The notes: generated by a model from the sequence alone, not told the origin. A DNA stretch of 64,000 nt from Herbaspirillum sp. AP02 (GCF_015767275.1 NZ_JADWMY010000001.1:930001-994000), one strand, 5' to 3'. Positions 43,525 to 54,538 are shown, counted from the stretch's first letter. Program-made: numbers and translations.

Positions 43525-45852
43525 TTACGCTTTCTCCACGACGATTGCGCCAAACATGCCGCCCAGTGCAGCGGTGGCGGCGTGCGCAGCAGCGACGCGA
43601 ACCACGTTTTCCGGCAGTTTCTTATCAATGGCTGCAGTCAGCGCAGCGCTGCCGGAGCCTTGCTTGACCTTGACCTGATCACCTTCGGCCACGCCCAGCT
43701 TGGCCGCCAGTGCAGCGGACAACCATGCCTTGGGCGCCTGGCCATCACGGGTTTCCAGCAGCGGTGCGGAACGACGGGCAACGGCATCGGCGAAGTAGAT
43801 GGGTACGTCAGCCACGCGCTCCACGTCACCGCTGGTCGCAGCGACCGCCTGCACCTGCACGGCGGCGATGTTGTTCAGGCGGGCCGACAGGTCGGTTTCC
43901 TTGCCCAGCAGTTCGTCGCGGATGGATTCGGAAGTCTCGTAGTCGAAGTTTTCCAGTTCCAGCAGGTTACCCAGCACGCGCAGGACCTTCCAGCCCGGAC
44001 GTGCATCGCCGGCCGGCTTGACGGTACCGTTGAAGCTTTGTGCACGGCCTTCGGCGTTGACGAAGGTACCGGAGGTTTCGGTGAACGGAGCGATCGGCAG
44101 CAGCACGTCGGCGTAGTCGGCGCCATGCTTGAAGGCCGACATGACCACGACCATCTCGGCCTGGTTCAGGGCAGCACGTGCGGCTTGCGGGTTGTAGCTG
44201 TCCAGTTCCGGCTCGGCGTTGAGGAGCAGGTAGGCCTTGCGCGGCTGTGCGAACACGGCAGCGGCGTTGGCACCCTTGCCCGGGCTCGGCACGGCGTTGG
44301 CCAGGTAGCCACCGACGGTGTTGCCGCCTTCGGTCAGCACACCCAGCTTGGCACCGGTCTGTTCAGCGATCCACTGGGCTGCGGCATGCAGTTGTGCAGC
44401 TTGCGGATGCTGGACCGCGGCATTGCCCAGGAACACGGCGCGGCCTTCGCCCGACAGCAGGCTGGCGGCAGTGGCCTTGGCAGCGTCCGAGGCGCTCACG
44501 CCGGCGTAGGCGGCGGGAGCGGCCACGCCCTTGGCTTCTGCCACGGCTACGGCCACTTCGGCGAGGGCGGACAGCCATGCCGAAGGAGCGGCGATGATCT
44601 TGTTGGCCACCGGCATCAGCAGGTCGTCGTCGGTCGCGTGCAGCACGCTGAGCTTGGCACCGCTCTTGACGGACTGGCGCAGGCGGGCCGACAGCAACGG
44701 GTGATCCTTGCGCAGGAAGGAGCCGATCACGAAGACGCGGTTCAACTGCGAGAACTCGACGATGGACATGCCCAGCCACGGCTTGATCTGGCCATCCAGG
44801 GCGAAGTCGGACTGACGCAGACGGAAATCGACGTTGTCCGAACCGACACCGCGCACCACCTTCTGCAACAGGTTCAGTTCTTCCAGCGTGGAGTACGGGG
44901 TACCCAGTGCGGCGATGGCATCGGCACCGTGTTCATGACGGATGTTGCGCAGGCCGTGGGCGACGTATTCCAGCGCGGTCTGCCAGTCCACTTCCTGCCA
45001 CTTGCCATCCTGCTTCAGCATCGGCTTGGTCAGGCGCTCGGCGCTGTCCAGGGACTCATAGGAGAAACGGTCCTTGTCGGAGATCCAGCACTCGTTGACC
45101 TCTTCGTTCTCGAAGGGCAGCACGCGCATGACCTTGCCGCCCTTGACCTGGACGATCAGGTTGGCGCCGACGCTGTCGTGCGGACTCACCGACTTGCGAC
45201 GCGACAGTTCCCAGGTGCGGGCGCTGTAGCGGAACGGCTTGGAGGTCAACGCACCGACCGGGCACAGATCGATCATGTTGCCCGACAGCTCGGAGTCCAC
45301 GGTCTTGCCGACGAAGGTGGTGATCTCGGAATGTTCACCGCGACCCAGCATGCCCAGTTCCATCACGCCGGCCACTTCCTGGCCGAAGCGCACGCAACGG
45401 GTGCAGTGGATGCAGCGGTTCATTTCCTTCATGGAGATCAGCGGACCGACGTCCTTGGGCTCCACGACACGCTTTTCTTCCTGGTAGCGCGAGGACGAAC
45501 CGCCGTAACCAACGGCCAGATCCTGCAGCTGGCACTCACCACCCTGGTCGCAGATAGGGCAATCCAGCGGGTGGTTGATCAGGAGGAATTCCATCACGCC
45601 CTTCTGGGCCTTGACGGCCTTGTCGCTGGCGGTACGCACGATCATGCCGTTGTTCACCGGCGTGGCGCAGGCAGGCAGCGGCTTCGGGGCCTTTTCGACC
45701 TCGACCAGGCACATGCGGCAGTTGGCCGCGATGGACAGTTTCTTGTGATAGCAGAAGTGAGGGATGTACGTGCCGATCTTGTTGGCAGCGTCCATGACCA
45801 TGCTGCCTTCCTGCACTTCAACCTTCTTGCCGTCTATTTCGATTTCAACCAT
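43525..45852 (-). CDS. nuoG: NADH:quinone oxidoreductase subunit G
   Basis: 775 residues. The N-terminal part carries a [2Fe-2S] ferredoxin domain ([15 protein letters not shown] ... CATPV) and the His-coordinated cluster region ([14 protein letters not shown]). A further [4Fe-4S] set ([10 protein letters not shown] with the later [12 protein letters not shown]) follows. The rest is a molybdopterin-oxidoreductase-like domain without molybdenum chemistry. The Ala-rich C-terminal half is typical of betaproteobacteria. It is separated from nuoF by 83 bp. Confidence 0.97.
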   Translation of the reverse strand: MVEIEIDGKKVEVQEGSMVMDAANKIGTYIPHFCYHKKLSIAANCRMCLVEVEKAPKPLPACATPVNNGMIVRTASDKAVKAQKGVMEFLLINHPLDCPICDQGGECQLQDLAVGYGGSSSRYQEEKRVVEPKDVGPLISMKEMNRCIHCTRCVRFGQEVAGVMELGMLGRGEHSEITTFVGKTVDSELSGNMIDLCPVGALTSKPFRYSARTWELSRRKSVSPHDSVGANLIVQVKGGKVMRVLPFENEEVNECWISDKDRFSYESLDSAERLTKPMLKQDGKWQEVDWQTALEYVAHGLRNIRHEHGADAIAALGTPYSTLEELNLLQKVVRGVGSDNVDFRLRQSDFALDGQIKPWLGMSIVEFSQLNRVFVIGSFLRKDHPLLSARLRQSVKSGAKLSVLHATDDDLLMPVANKIIAAPSAWLSALAEVAVAVAEAKGVAAPAAYAGVSASDAAKATAASLLSGEGRAVFLGNAAVQHPQAAQLHAAAQWIAEQTGAKLGVLTEGGNTVGGYLANAVPSPGKGANAAAVFAQPRKAYLLLNAEPELDSYNPQAARAALNQAEMVVVMSAFKHGADYADVLLPIAPFTETSGTFVNAEGRAQSFNGTVKPAGDARPGWKVLRVLGNLLELENFDYETSESIRDELLGKETDLSARLNNIAAVQVQAVAATSGDVERVADVPIYFADAVARRSAPLLETRDGQAPKAWLSAALAAKLGVAEGDQVKVKQGSGSAALTAAIDKKLPENVVRVAAAHAATAALGGMFGAIVVEKA

Positions 45853-45935
45853 GGCTGTTTGCCCAAGCTAAATATTCTTTGCCAACGATACCGGCGGAAG
45901 GCTCATCGCATCCCGCCCGGCATCCCCTGCCCTGT

Positions 45936-47231
45936 TCAGATGTAAGCCGGAACCAGGCAGTGTTTGTGCTCGATGTGGTACTCGAACTCTTCGCGGAAAT
46001 TCTTCACGAACGCGCGCACCGGCATGGCCGCTGCATCACCGAGCGCACAGATCGTGCGCCCCTGGATGTTGTCGGCCACGGAGTTGAGCACATCCAGATC
46101 TTCCATCTTGCCGTGACCGTTCTCGATACGTTCGACCATGCGGTACATCCAGCCGGTGCCTTCGCGGCACGGCGTGCACTGGCCGCAGGATTCTTCGTAG
46201 TAGAAGTAGGACAGGCGCAGCAGCGACTTGACCATGCAGCGGGTCTCGTCCATCACGATCACCGCGCCCGAACCCAGCATCGAGCCAGCCTTGGCAATGG
46301 CATCGTAGTCCATGGTGGTGTCCATCATGACATCGCCACGGATCACCGGTGCAGACGAGCCGCCGGGGATGACCGCCTTGATCTTCTTGCCACCACGCAT
46401 GCCACCTGCCAGTTCCAGCAACGTGGAGAACGGAGTACCCAGCGGGATCTCGTAGTTGCCCGGACGCTCGACGTCACCCGAGATCGAGAAGATCTTGGTG
46501 CCGCCGTTGTTGGGCTTGCCCATCTCGGCGTAGGCCTGCGGGCCGACCTTGAAGATGAAGGGCACGGCCGCAAAGGTCTCGGTGTTGTTGATGGTGGTCG
46601 GCTTGCCGTACAGGCCGAAGCTGGCCGGGAACGGCGGCTTGAAGCGCGGCTGGCCCTTCTTGCCTTCCAGCGATTCCAGCAGCGCGGTTTCCTCGCCGCA
46701 GATGTAGGCACCATAACCATGGTGCGCATGCAGCTGGAAACTGAAGTCGGTACCCAGGATGTTGTTGCCCAGCAGGCCGGCGGCGCGCGCCTCCTCCAGT
46801 GCTTCTTCGAAACGCTCGTAGGCGGAGAAGATTTCACCGTGGATATAGTTGTAGCCGACCGTGATACCCATCGCGTAGCCGCCGATGATCATGCCTTCGA
46901 TCAAGGCGTGCGGATTGTAACGAATGATGTCACGGTCCTTGAAGGTCCCGGGTTCACCTTCATCTGTATTGCAGACGAGGTACTTCTGCCCCGGGAACTG
47001 GCGCGGCATGAAGCTCCACTTCAGACCGGTCGGGAAACCAGCGCCACCGCGACCACGCAGGCCGGAGGCCTTGAGGTCGGCGATGACTTGTTCAGGCGTG
47101 ATCTTGTCGTTGAGGATGCGCTTGAGCGACTCGTAGCCGCCGCGCTTGACGTAATCCTCGAGGTGCCAGTTCTCGCCATTCAAGTCGGCGAGGATCAGCG
47201 GTTTGATGTGGCGGTCGTGCAGGCAGGTCAT
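45936..47231 (-). CDS. nuoF: NADH:quinone oxidoreductase subunit F
   Basis: 431 residues from the ATG at 47231, which overlaps the nuoE stop (ATGA); a longer in-frame extension lies inside nuoE and is not used. [19 protein letters not shown] binds NADH/FMN, and [27 protein letters not shown] is conserved. The C-terminal [15 protein letters not shown] binds cluster N3. It is the NADH-oxidising subunit. Confidence 0.97.
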   Translation of the reverse strand: MTCLHDRHIKPLILADLNGENWHLEDYVKRGGYESLKRILNDKITPEQVIADLKASGLRGRGGAGFPTGLKWSFMPRQFPGQKYLVCNTDEGEPGTFKDRDIIRYNPHALIEGMIIGGYAMGITVGYNYIHGEIFSAYERFEEALEEARAAGLLGNNILGTDFSFQLHAHHGYGAYICGEETALLESLEGKKGQPRFKPPFPASFGLYGKPTTINNTETFAAVPFIFKVGPQAYAEMGKPNNGGTKIFSISGDVERPGNYEIPLGTPFSTLLELAGGMRGGKKIKAVIPGGSSAPVIRGDVMMDTTMDYDAIAKAGSMLGSGAVIVMDETRCMVKSLLRLSYFYYEESCGQCTPCREGTGWMYRMVERIENGHGKMEDLDVLNSVADNIQGRTICALGDAAAMPVRAFVKNFREEFEYHIEHKHCLVPAYI

Positions 47232-47719
47232 TTCTTCAGTTCCTCCAGCAGCGCGTCGATCTTTTCGTTGGACATCCAGCTGCACATCTGATGGTTGTTG
47301 ACCAGCATGACCGGTGCGTCGCCGCACGCGCCCATGCACTCGCCTTCCATCAGCGTGAACTGGCCGTCGGCCGAGGTTTCGCGATAATCGATGCCCAGCT
47401 TGTGCTTCAGGTGATGGGCGGCACGTTCGCCCCCCGACAGCAGACACGGCAGGTTGGTGCACACGGTGATCTTGTGCTTGCCCACCGGGCTGGTGTTGAA
47501 CATGTTGTAGAAGGTCGCGACTTCCTGCACAGCCACGGCGGGCATGCCGATGTAGTCGGCGATTTCCTGCTGCAACTCGGCCGGCAACCAGCCATGTTCC
47601 ACCTGGGCGATACGCAGCGCGGACATGACCGCAGACTGGCGTTGGTCCGCCGGGTATTTCGCGAGTTCGCGATCGATCTTCTTAAGGGCTTCTTGACTTA
47701 ACAGCATATCGTTGGCCAT
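47228..47719 (-). CDS. nuoE: NADH:quinone oxidoreductase subunit E
   Basis: 163 residues, thioredoxin-like, with the [2Fe-2S] cluster N1a: CTNLPC and [11 protein letters not shown] give the four cysteines. It partners NuoF. The gene is 92 bp after nuoD. Confidence 0.97.
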   Translation of the reverse strand: MANDMLLSQEALKKIDRELAKYPADQRQSAVMSALRIAQVEHGWLPAELQQEIADYIGMPAVAVQEVATFYNMFNTSPVGKHKITVCTNLPCLLSGGERAAHHLKHKLGIDYRETSADGQFTLMEGECMGACGDAPVMLVNNHQMCSWMSNEKIDALLEELKK

Positions 47720-47811
47720 CCATGCGCATCATTACTGCGCGGTTATTGGATATTCCCCAAACCTGACGGGCTTCTCATCGAAGCCCGCCTTGACTCTTAC
47801 TCTTGCTCGAC

Positions 47812-49065
47812 TTACCGGTCGATTTCCCCGAACACGATGTCTTGCGTACCGATGATGGTGACCGCGTCGGCAATCATGTGACCCTTGGCCATTTCGTTCA
47901 GGGCCTGCAGGTGGGCAAAGCCCGGGGCACGGATCTTCAGGCGGTACGGCTTGTTGGCACCGTCCGAGACCAGGTAGATGCCGAATTCGCCCTTCGGGTG
48001 CTCGACGGCGGCATACGCTTCGCCGGCAGGCACGCGGAAACCTTCGGTGAACAGCTTGAAGTGGTGGATCAGGTCTTCCATGTTGGACTTCATGTCCGCG
48101 CGCTTGGGAGGAGCGATCTTGTGGTTGTCGGTGATGACCGGCCCCGGGTTGTTGCGCAACCACTCCACGCACTGCTTGATGATGCGGTTCGACTGGCGCA
48201 TTTCGGCCACGCGCACCAGGTAGCGGTCATAGCAGTCGCCGTTCTTGCCCACGGGGATATCGAAATCCATCAGGTCGTAGACTTCGTAGGGCTGCTTCTT
48301 GCGCAAGTCCCAGGCGATGCCCGAACCACGCAGCATCGGACCGGAGAAGCCCATCTGCAGCGCGCGTTCCGGCGAGACCACACCCACGCCCACCAGACGC
48401 TGCTTCCAGATACGGTTATCGGTCAGCAGGGTCTCGTATTCGTCGACATAGGTCGGGAAACGGTTGGTGAAGTCTTCGATGAAGTCCAGCAGCGAGCCCT
48501 GACGGTTTTCGTTCAGTTCGCGGATGGCCTTGTCGTTACGCACGATCGATGCCTTGTATTGCGGCATGCTGTCCGGCAGGTCGCGATAGACGCCACCCGG
48601 ACGATAGTAGGCCGCGTGCATACGGGCGCCGGAGACGGCTTCGTAGCAGTCGAACAGGTCTTCGCGCTCGCGGAAGGCATACAGCAGCACGCCCATCGCG
48701 CCCACGTCCAGCGCATGCGCGCCGATCCACATCAGGTGGTTCAGCAAACGGGTGATCTCGTCGAACATCACGCGGATGTACTGCGCGCGCAGCGGCACTT
48801 CCAGACCCAGCAGGCGTTCGATGGCCAGCACGTAACCGTGCTCGTTGCTCATCATCGAGACGTAGTCCAGGCGATCCATGTAGGGCACGGACTGCAGGAA
48901 GGTCTTCTGCTCGGCCAGCTTTTCGGTGCCACGATGCAGCAGGCCGATATGGGGGTCGGCGCGCTGGATGACTTCACCGTCCAGCTCGAGCACCAGACGC
49001 AGCACACCGTGCGCGGCCGGGTGCTGGGGACCGAAGTTCAGCGTATAGTTTTTGATCTCTGCCAT
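47812..49065 (-). CDS. nuoD: NADH:quinone oxidoreductase subunit D
   Basis: 417 residues, the 49-kDa-type subunit. [21 protein letters not shown] (start), [20 protein letters not shown] and [15 protein letters not shown] line the quinone pocket (His and Tyr). The end EIDR is typical. It overlaps nuoC by one base (TAATG). Confidence 0.98.
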   Translation of the reverse strand: MAEIKNYTLNFGPQHPAAHGVLRLVLELDGEVIQRADPHIGLLHRGTEKLAEQKTFLQSVPYMDRLDYVSMMSNEHGYVLAIERLLGLEVPLRAQYIRVMFDEITRLLNHLMWIGAHALDVGAMGVLLYAFREREDLFDCYEAVSGARMHAAYYRPGGVYRDLPDSMPQYKASIVRNDKAIRELNENRQGSLLDFIEDFTNRFPTYVDEYETLLTDNRIWKQRLVGVGVVSPERALQMGFSGPMLRGSGIAWDLRKKQPYEVYDLMDFDIPVGKNGDCYDRYLVRVAEMRQSNRIIKQCVEWLRNNPGPVITDNHKIAPPKRADMKSNMEDLIHHFKLFTEGFRVPAGEAYAAVEHPKGEFGIYLVSDGANKPYRLKIRAPGFAHLQALNEMAKGHMIADAVTIIGTQDIVFGEIDR

Positions 49066-49661
49066 TATTTGATCCCGTAGTTTTCTTCACGAATGATGCG
49101 CGGAGTAATCTCTCGCGGCTCGATCGTCACGGGTTGATAGATGACGCGTTTCTGCTCGGCGTCGTAGCGCATTTCGACATAGCCCGACACCGGGAAGTCC
49201 TTGCGGAACGGATGGCCGATGAAGCCATAGTCGGTCAGGATGCGACGCAGGTCGGGGTGACCATCAAACAGGATGCCGTAGAAGTCGAAGGCTTCGCGTT
49301 CGTACCAGCCAGCCGAATTCCAGATCGGATCGACCGAGGCCACGATGGGCAGGTCATCATCCGGAGCAAACACGCGCACACGCACGCGCCAGTTGTGCGC
49401 AATCGACATCAGGTGCGACACCACGGCAAAGCGCGGGCCCTCCCAGGCGCCATCGCCGTAGGCCGAATAGTCCACACCGCACAGATCGAGCAGCTGTTCG
49501 AAGCGGGTGTCGGCATGGTCGCGCAGAACGCGCATGGCCGACAGATAGTCGGTCGCCTTGACCACCACGGTGACTTCACCGAGGGCCACGGTCAGATTCT
49601 GAAGATACCCTCCAAGCGCATTACGCAGGGCGGCTTCGAGAGTTTCCAATTTAGTCGTCAT
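49065..49661 (-). CDS. nuoC: NADH:quinone oxidoreductase subunit C
   Basis: 198 residues, the 30-kDa-type subunit. The signature [22 protein letters not shown] and [12 protein letters not shown] are diagnostic. Not fused to NuoD, unlike in E. coli, as is usual in betaproteobacteria. Confidence 0.98.
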   Translation of the reverse strand: MTTKLETLEAALRNALGGYLQNLTVALGEVTVVVKATDYLSAMRVLRDHADTRFEQLLDLCGVDYSAYGDGAWEGPRFAVVSHLMSIAHNWRVRVRVFAPDDDLPIVASVDPIWNSAGWYEREAFDFYGILFDGHPDLRRILTDYGFIGHPFRKDFPVSGYVEMRYDAEQKRVIYQPVTIEPREITPRIIREENYGIK

Positions 49662-49670
49662 ACTGCCCTC

Positions 49671-50147
49671 TTAGCGCGCGATGGTGTTGGTGCGCTTGAT
49701 CTTGTTCTGCAGCTGGATCACGCCATACAGCAGTGCCTCAGCCGTCGGCGGGCAACCCGGAACGTACACGTCCACCGGCACGATGCGATCGCAACCGCGC
49801 ACCACCGAATAGGAGTAGTGATAGTAGCCACCACCATTGGCACAGGAGCCCATGGAAATGACCCAGCGCGGTTCCGGCATCTGGTCGTAGACCTTGCGCA
49901 GCGCCGGCGCCATCTTGTTGCACAGGGTACCAGCCACGATCATCAGGTCGGACTGGCGCGGCGACGGACGGAACACCGCACCGAAGCGGTCCAGGTCGTA
50001 ACGCGAAGCACCGACGTGCATCATTTCAACCGCGCAGCAGGCCAGACCGAAGGTCATGGGCCACAGGGATCCGGTACGGGTCCAGTTGATTACCTTATCC
50101 AGCGAGGTGGTAACAAACCCCTCATTCAATACGCCTTCAATAGACAT
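49671..50147 (-). CDS. nuoB: NADH:quinone oxidoreductase subunit B
   Basis: 158 residues. It carries the terminal [4Fe-4S] cluster N2: tandem Cys in [11 protein letters not shown], plus [10 protein letters not shown] and [14 protein letters not shown]. It starts three bases after the nuoA stop. Confidence 0.98.
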   Translation of the reverse strand: MSIEGVLNEGFVTTSLDKVINWTRTGSLWPMTFGLACCAVEMMHVGASRYDLDRFGAVFRPSPRQSDLMIVAGTLCNKMAPALRKVYDQMPEPRWVISMGSCANGGGYYHYSYSVVRGCDRIVPVDVYVPGCPPTAEALLYGVIQLQNKIKRTNTIAR

Positions 50148-50150
50148 GGC

Positions 50151-50510
50151 TTACTCCCAATCCAGGGCACCCTTTTTCCAGATGTACCAAAATCCGACAA
50201 CAAATTCAGCGATGAAGACCATCATCGTGACGAAACCTTGCCAGCCCAGCTCACGCATGGACACGCCCCAAGGGAAGAAGAAGGCGGTTTCCAGATCAAA
50301 CAGGATGAACAGGATGGCGATCAGGTAGTAGCGCACATCGAATTTCATGCGCGCATCTTCGAATGCTTCGAAACCGCATTCGTAAGGAGAAGTTTTTTGA
50401 GCGTCCGGCTTGTGCGGACCGAGGAGACGACCGAGGAGCTGGGGAGCGACACCGACACCGATGCCGACAAGAATAAACAGGAGGACTGGGAAGTAATTTT
50501 CGAGGTTCAC
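50151..50510 (-). CDS. nuoA: NADH:quinone oxidoreductase subunit A
   Basis: 119 residues with three helices. [39 protein letters not shown] (quoted in parts: [21 protein letters not shown]) is the family hallmark, with the loop Cys that senses the active/deactive state in some species. It is the first gene of the nuo operon. Confidence 0.97.
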   Translation of the reverse strand: MNLENYFPVLLFILVGIGVGVAPQLLGRLLGPHKPDAQKTSPYECGFEAFEDARMKFDVRYYLIAILFILFDLETAFFFPWGVSMRELGWQGFVTMMVFIAEFVVGFWYIWKKGALDWE

Positions 50511-50530
50511 GATTGGCCGCTATGCGTTGG

Positions 50531-50560
50531 TTTATCGATGGGAATGATTCTCAATATCAA
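50531..50560 (-). promoter_or_regulatory. candidate nuo promoter overlapping a Fur-box-like element
   Basis: On the minus strand, TTGATA and GATAAA are separated by 18 bp, about 21 bp upstream of the nuoA start. Between them, GATATTGAGAATCATTCCC (50540-50558) matches the Fur consensus GATAATGATAATCATTATC at 15 of 19 positions. Iron control of nuo would fit the many FeS clusters of complex I; Fur-dependent nuo expression is reported in Neisseria. The short distance to the start codon leaves a short leader. Confidence 0.4.
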
Positions 50561-50576
50561 TCAGAAACTTCCTCGA

Positions 50577-50616
50577 CAAAAAGCCAGCTCAGGCACTAGG
50601 ACCTTCGCTGGCTTTT
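50577..50616 (-). terminator. terminator after tRNA-Leu
   Basis: AAAAGCCAGC and GCTGGCTTTTT flank a 20-base loop, and a T run follows on the minus strand. It separates tRNA-Leu from the nuo promoter. Confidence 0.65.
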
Positions 50617-50629
50617 CATTTCATTTCTA

Positions 50630-50714
50630 TGGTGCCGACGACGAGACTCGAACTCGTACAGCTTTCGCCACTACCCCCTCAAGATAGCGTGTCTACCAAT
50701 TTCACCACGTCGGC
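50630..50714 (-). tRNA. tRNA-Leu (anticodon GAG)
   Basis: 85 bases with encoded CCA and a long variable arm. The minus strand begins GCCGACGTGGTG, with anticodon loop CTTGAGG (GAG), and ends CGTCGGCACCA. Length and long variable arm fit a class II tRNA. Confidence 0.95.
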
Positions 50715-50725
50715 CTGAGACTGCT

Positions 50726-50755
50726 ATTGTACCTTCATTTGTTACTCTTGTTCAA
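50726..50755 (-). promoter_or_regulatory. promoter of tRNA-Leu
   Basis: On the minus strand, TTGAAC and TACAAT are separated by 18 bp, 12 bp upstream of the mature tRNA 5' end. This fits a dedicated tRNA promoter in addition to read-through from secG. Confidence 0.55.
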
Positions 50756-50823
50756 TGCACAATCAGCTAAAAAGAAAGATTCTTCTATGTTTATTCCGGG
50801 ATTATTCCAGAATACGCAAAGGC

Positions 50824-51207
50824 TTATTTCGGAATCTGATTCGACTGGTCAGCCGGCTTGGCAGCGTCAGCCGGGGCAGCAGGAGCAGCCGGTGCAGCCG
50901 GTGCAGCTTGCTGGGCAGGAGCGGCCGGCGCCTGCAGATTATCCATCACGCCGCCGCTTTGCGCCACGTGATGATTGCCGATGAACGTCAGACCCAGGGT
51001 CGCGACGAAGAAGATACCGGCCGCCACCGCGGTCGACTTGGACAGGAAGTTCGACGAGCCGGTGGCACCAAACAGGCTGCCGGATGCACCCGAGCCAAAG
51101 GCCGCACCCATGTCGGCGCCTTTACCGTGCTGCAACAGCACCAGACCGATGATCGCCAGCGCTGCCAGCACCTGAACTACAACCACAACCAAAAACAATG
51201 TATTCAT
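50824..51207 (-). CDS. secG: preprotein translocase subunit SecG
   Basis: 127 residues. Two helices (about 2-22 and 58-77) enclose the conserved loop LLQHGKGADMGAAFGSGASGSLFGATGSSNFLSKST. The C-terminus (about 90-127) is rich in Ala, Pro and Gln (an A-P-A-A-P run) and is variable between genera. SecG supports SecYEG translocation. It is 82 bp downstream of tpiA and precedes tRNA-Leu. Confidence 0.95.
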   Translation of the reverse strand: MNTLFLVVVVVQVLAALAIIGLVLLQHGKGADMGAAFGSGASGSLFGATGSSNFLSKSTAVAAGIFFVATLGLTFIGNHHVAQSGGVMDNLQAPAAPAQQAAPAAPAAPAAPADAAKPADQSNQIPK

Positions 51208-51289
51208 TTAAACAAGTCCACTCTTGATGTTTCAATTGCCCGCCGCCGAAGTATCCCTTCCGCAACTGACAAACCCCTTACTCTACCCT

Positions 51290-52039
51290 TCAGGCCGCCG
51301 CGTTGACGATGGCCAGAAAATCCGTTGCCTTCAGTGCCGCGCCGCCGATGAGACCACCATCGATATCGGCCATGGCCAGCAATTGCTGCGCGTTGTCCGG
51401 CTTCATGCTGCCGCCATACAGGATGCACACCTTGGCGGCGGCTTCGGCACTCTTGGCACCCAGTCGCGCACGCAGCATGGCGTGCACTTCCTGCGCCATT
51501 TCCGGCGTTGCCGTCTTGCCGGTGCCGATGGCCCAGACAGGCTCGTAAGCCACCACGATGCGCGCCGCATCCTCAACACTCAAGGCCGTCAGCACCACAT
51601 CAAGCTGACCGCCCACGATTTCATTGGTCTGGCCGGCTTCGCGCTGCTCCAGCGTTTCACCCACGCAGACCACCGGCACCAGGCCGGCCTTCAATGCCGC
51701 CACCGTCTTGGCCGCCACCGCCGCGTCGGATTCGCCATGATAGGCGCGACGCTCGGAGTGACCGAGGATGACATATTGCACACCAAATTCCTGCAGCATC
51801 GCAGCCGAGACCTCGCCGGTGTATGCACCGGAGGCGTAGGCCGACATGTCTTGTGCACCCAGCGCCACGGACGAACCCGCCACCGCGCCCTGCACCTGCG
51901 CCAGGTAAGGCGCCGGCACGCATACCGCGACGTCGCAGACAGTGGCCGGCAGGCCTTCCTTGATGCCGGCCACCAGGGCCGCATTGGCAGCCAGGCTGCC
52001 GTTCATTTTCCAGTTACCGGCTACGAGTTTACGACGCAT
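51290..52039 (-). CDS. tpiA: triosephosphate isomerase
   Basis: 249 residues, full TIM barrel. Catalytic residues are visible as Lys11 in GNWKMNG, His in ILGHSERR and Glu in [18 protein letters not shown]. Phosphate-binding GGSMKPDNA and [11 protein letters not shown] follow. It interconverts dihydroxyacetone phosphate and glyceraldehyde-3-phosphate. It is the gene before secG in a conserved order. Confidence 0.97.
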   Translation of the reverse strand: MRRKLVAGNWKMNGSLAANAALVAGIKEGLPATVCDVAVCVPAPYLAQVQGAVAGSSVALGAQDMSAYASGAYTGEVSAAMLQEFGVQYVILGHSERRAYHGESDAAVAAKTVAALKAGLVPVVCVGETLEQREAGQTNEIVGGQLDVVLTALSVEDAARIVVAYEPVWAIGTGKTATPEMAQEVHAMLRARLGAKSAEAAAKVCILYGGSMKPDNAQQLLAMADIDGGLIGGAALKATDFLAIVNAAA

Positions 52040-52140
52040 AGGCTGTGATCTACGAGATGGGTGTCAATTTGGATAACCTCGTATTGTAGCCGGTTGCTGT
52101 AAAGGCGGTCAAACCGGACCACCCATCCCCACCTGCGCGC

Positions 52141-53118
52141 CTACAATTCCAGCATGATCTTGCCGATGTGGGCACTCGATTCCATCATCGCGTGGGCCTG
52201 GGCCGCCTGTTCCAGCGGGAAACGCTGGTGGATCACCGGCTTGATCTTGCCTGCCTCGATCAGCGGCCAGACGTGCTGACGCAGATTGGCGGCAATGGCG
52301 GCCTTGAACGCCACCGGGCGCGGGCGCAGGGTCGATCCGGTGATGGTCAGGCGGCGACGCATCACCTGCCCCATGTCGAGCTGCCCCTTGGCGCCGCCCA
52401 GTTGGGCGATGAAGACCAGACGACCATCATCGGCCAGCGCCTTGATCTCGCGCGGCAGGTAATCCCCACCGACCATATCCAGGATGACATCCACCCCACG
52501 ACCACCGGTCAATTCCTTGACCACGGCCTCGAAGTCCTCGGTCTTGTAGTTGATGGCGCGTTCCGCACCGAGCTCTTCGCAGGCCCGGCACTTTTCGGCG
52601 CTGCCGGCAGTAGCGAACACACGATGCCCCAGGGCGCGGGCGATCTGGATGGCCGTCACGCCGATCCCGGACGAGCCGCCCTGCACCAGCAGGGTTTCCT
52701 CGCCCGACAATTGCCCCCGGTCGAAGACATTGCTCCAGACCGTGAAGTAGTTTTCCGGCAGCGCGGCCGCCTCCAGGGCGCTCAACCCCTTGGGCACCGG
52801 CAGGCACTGCGCCAGCGGGGCCGCACAGTATTCGGCATAGCCACCACCCTGCACCAGCGCACAGACCAGGTCGCCCAGCTTGAAGCCGCTGTCGCCCAGC
52901 TCACCGGCCACGATCTCGCCGGCCACTTCCAGGCCAGGCAGGTCGGACGCGCCCGGCGGCACCGGATAGTTGCCGGTACGCTGGAATACATCCGGACGGT
53001 TCACGCCGGCTGCGTGCACCTTGATCAATACTTCACCGGGCTTCAACTCCGGTACCGGGCGCTCGCAGGGTTGCAATACCTCGGGGCCGCCAAATTCCTT
53101 GATTTCGATTGCTCGCAT
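52141..53118 (-). CDS. NAD(P)H:quinone oxidoreductase, zinc-independent MDR family (PIG3-like)
   Basis: 325 residues. It has a GroES-like N-terminal domain (PGEVLIKVHAAGVNRPDVFQRTGNYP) and a Rossmann domain with the nucleotide motif GGSSGIGVTAIQIARALG, and no zinc ligands. It resembles quinone oxidoreductases of the PIG3 subgroup, which reduce quinones with NADPH. It is 28 bp after the MarR-like gene and 101 bp before tpiA, so the three may be co-transcribed. Confidence 0.92.
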   Translation of the reverse strand: MRAIEIKEFGGPEVLQPCERPVPELKPGEVLIKVHAAGVNRPDVFQRTGNYPVPPGASDLPGLEVAGEIVAGELGDSGFKLGDLVCALVQGGGYAEYCAAPLAQCLPVPKGLSALEAAALPENYFTVWSNVFDRGQLSGEETLLVQGGSSGIGVTAIQIARALGHRVFATAGSAEKCRACEELGAERAINYKTEDFEAVVKELTGGRGVDVILDMVGGDYLPREIKALADDGRLVFIAQLGGAKGQLDMGQVMRRRLTITGSTLRPRPVAFKAAIAANLRQHVWPLIEAGKIKPVIHQRFPLEQAAQAHAMMESSAHIGKIMLEL

Positions 53119-53145
53119 GGGTCCTGTCCTTGATCGATAGTGGGT

Positions 53146-53673
53146 TCAGAGCGACGCTGCGGCGCGCGCAGCCGTGTCATAGAGCCCGGAGGCATTGCGC
53201 AACAGCTGGGCCGCCTGGCCGATGTCGTGATTGGAGACGCCGCTTTCGGCCTGGGTCTCGATGAGACAGCGCTCGCGCACTTCGCGGTAGCGCATGCACA
53301 GCGCCTGCCCCTCGGGCGTGGTGGAAAACAGCAGTTCCTTGCCGGCCTTCTCGCTCTGCACCAGGCCGGCCTTCACCAGCTTCTTCAATGCATAGGTGAC
53401 CACGTGGGTGTCTTCGACGTTCAACACGAAGCAGATGTCGGCCAGCTTCTTCTTGCGCTCGCGGTGGTTCACATGGTGCAGCAGGGAGACCTCGATGGCC
53501 GTCATGTCCTTGGCGCCGGCGGCCGACATGCAGCGCACCATCCAGCGGTTGAAGGCGTTGCCCGCCATGATCAATCCGTATTCCAGCTCGGACATCTCGG
53601 CACTGCGCTCGGAAACCAGATGCTGGGAAGAGACGATCTGGGGTGAGGTGGAAGGTGGGTTGGGCTGGTTCAT
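53146..53673 (-). CDS. winged-helix MarR-like transcriptional regulator
   Basis: 175 residues from ATG 53673; a GTG at 53691 would add six residues, and neither has a clear ribosome site. The wing-helix core spans LEYGLIMAGNAFNRWMV, then MTAIEVSLLHHVNHRERKKKLADICFVLNVEDTHVVTYALKKLVKAGL (quoted in part: MTAIEVSLLHHV, VVTYALKKLVKAGL). It divides the QOR gene downstream from the pxp operon upstream. Control of either is inferred from position. Confidence 0.8.
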   Translation of the reverse strand: MNQPNPPSTSPQIVSSQHLVSERSAEMSELEYGLIMAGNAFNRWMVRCMSAAGAKDMTAIEVSLLHHVNHRERKKKLADICFVLNVEDTHVVTYALKKLVKAGLVQSEKAGKELLFSTTPEGQALCMRYREVRERCLIETQAESGVSNHDIGQAAQLLRNASGLYDTAARAAASL

Positions 53674-53737
53674 CAGGGCAAGTTCAGTCACGACAAAATG
53701 GCAACACTATATCGCAAAGCAAAATAAATAATTTATC

Positions 53738-53772
53738 GACACATTGTCTGTATTTTGCGCGGAAGGTAATAT
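53738..53772 (+). promoter_or_regulatory. candidate pxp promoter with palindromic operator
   Basis: TTGTCT and TAATAT are separated by 17 bp on the plus strand. The -35 overlaps the palindrome GACA-CAT-TGTC (53738-53748). Its position between the MarR-like gene and pxpB makes it a candidate operator, but the match to consensus is modest (4 of 6 each). Confidence 0.35.
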
Positions 53773-53884
53773 CGGCATCCAGGTAGTCGCCTTTAATTTA
53801 CAAGCCGACAAGAACTGCCGCCGATCCACGCGCCGACGCCACCACGGGCCGATCGCTTCATCCATACCGAGCAACAACAAGAAC

Positions 53885-54538
53885 ATGCAGCCCCCGAAGA
53901 TTCATCCGCTAGGCGACAGCGCACTGCTCTGCAGCCTGCCCGCGCCTGCGAGCCTGCCCCAGCAGCAGCGCATCTGGAACCTGGCCCAACTGGCCGCCCA
54001 ATGGGACGAGGTCAGCGAAGTAGTCCCCGGCATGAACAATCTGACCCTGTTCACGCACCGCCCGGTGCGTGACCTGGAGCTCTTGCGCGAGCGCATCACG
54101 CAAGCCTGGCCCGGACTGCACGCCAGCCGCTATCAGGGTCGCGTGGTCGAGATCCCGGTGGTCTACGGCGGCGATGCGGGCCCTGACCTGGAGAACGTGG
54201 CGCGCCATACCGGCCTGTCCCGGGAAGAAGTCATCAGGCGCCATAGCGCCGCTGACTACGTGGTCTATTTCCTCGGCTTCATGCCGGGCTTTGCCTATAT
54301 GGGCGGCCTGGCACCGGAACTGGCCACGCCGCGCCACACCACGCCGCGCATGACCATTCCCGCCGGTTCAGTGGGCATCGGCGGCGAGCAGACCGGCATC
54401 TACCCGATGCCCTCGCCCGGCGGCTGGCAGGTGATCGGCCAGACCGCGCTGCACCTGTTCGACCCGGCCCAGGAACCACCGACGTTGCTATGCCCGGGTG
54501 ACCATGTGCGCTTCACGGTGGAAAGGATCGACGCATGA
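53885..54538 (+). CDS. pxpB: 5-oxoprolinase subunit PxpB (KipI-type)
   Basis: 217 residues from ATG 53885; 47 upstream codons are open but look like leader. The KipI features are IHPLGDSALLCSLP, VPGMNNLTLF, GLSREEVIRRHSAADYVVYFLGFMPGFAYMGGL and IPAGSVGIGGEQTGIYPMPSPGGWQVIG. With PxpA and PxpC it forms the ATP-dependent 5-oxoprolinase, which opens 5-oxoproline (pyroglutamate) to glutamate. Its stop overlaps the pxpC start (ATGA). Confidence 0.93.
   Translation: MQPPKIHPLGDSALLCSLPAPASLPQQQRIWNLAQLAAQWDEVSEVVPGMNNLTLFTHRPVRDLELLRERITQAWPGLHASRYQGRVVEIPVVYGGDAGPDLENVARHTGLSREEVIRRHSAADYVVYFLGFMPGFAYMGGLAPELATPRHTTPRMTIPAGSVGIGGEQTGIYPMPSPGGWQVIGQTALHLFDPAQEPPTLLCPGDHVRFTVERIDA

Noticed and set aside
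47231-47462. N-terminal extension of NuoF by 77 codons
   Set aside because: It lies entirely inside nuoE in another frame. The ATGA overlap with the nuoE stop and the family length fix the start at 47231.
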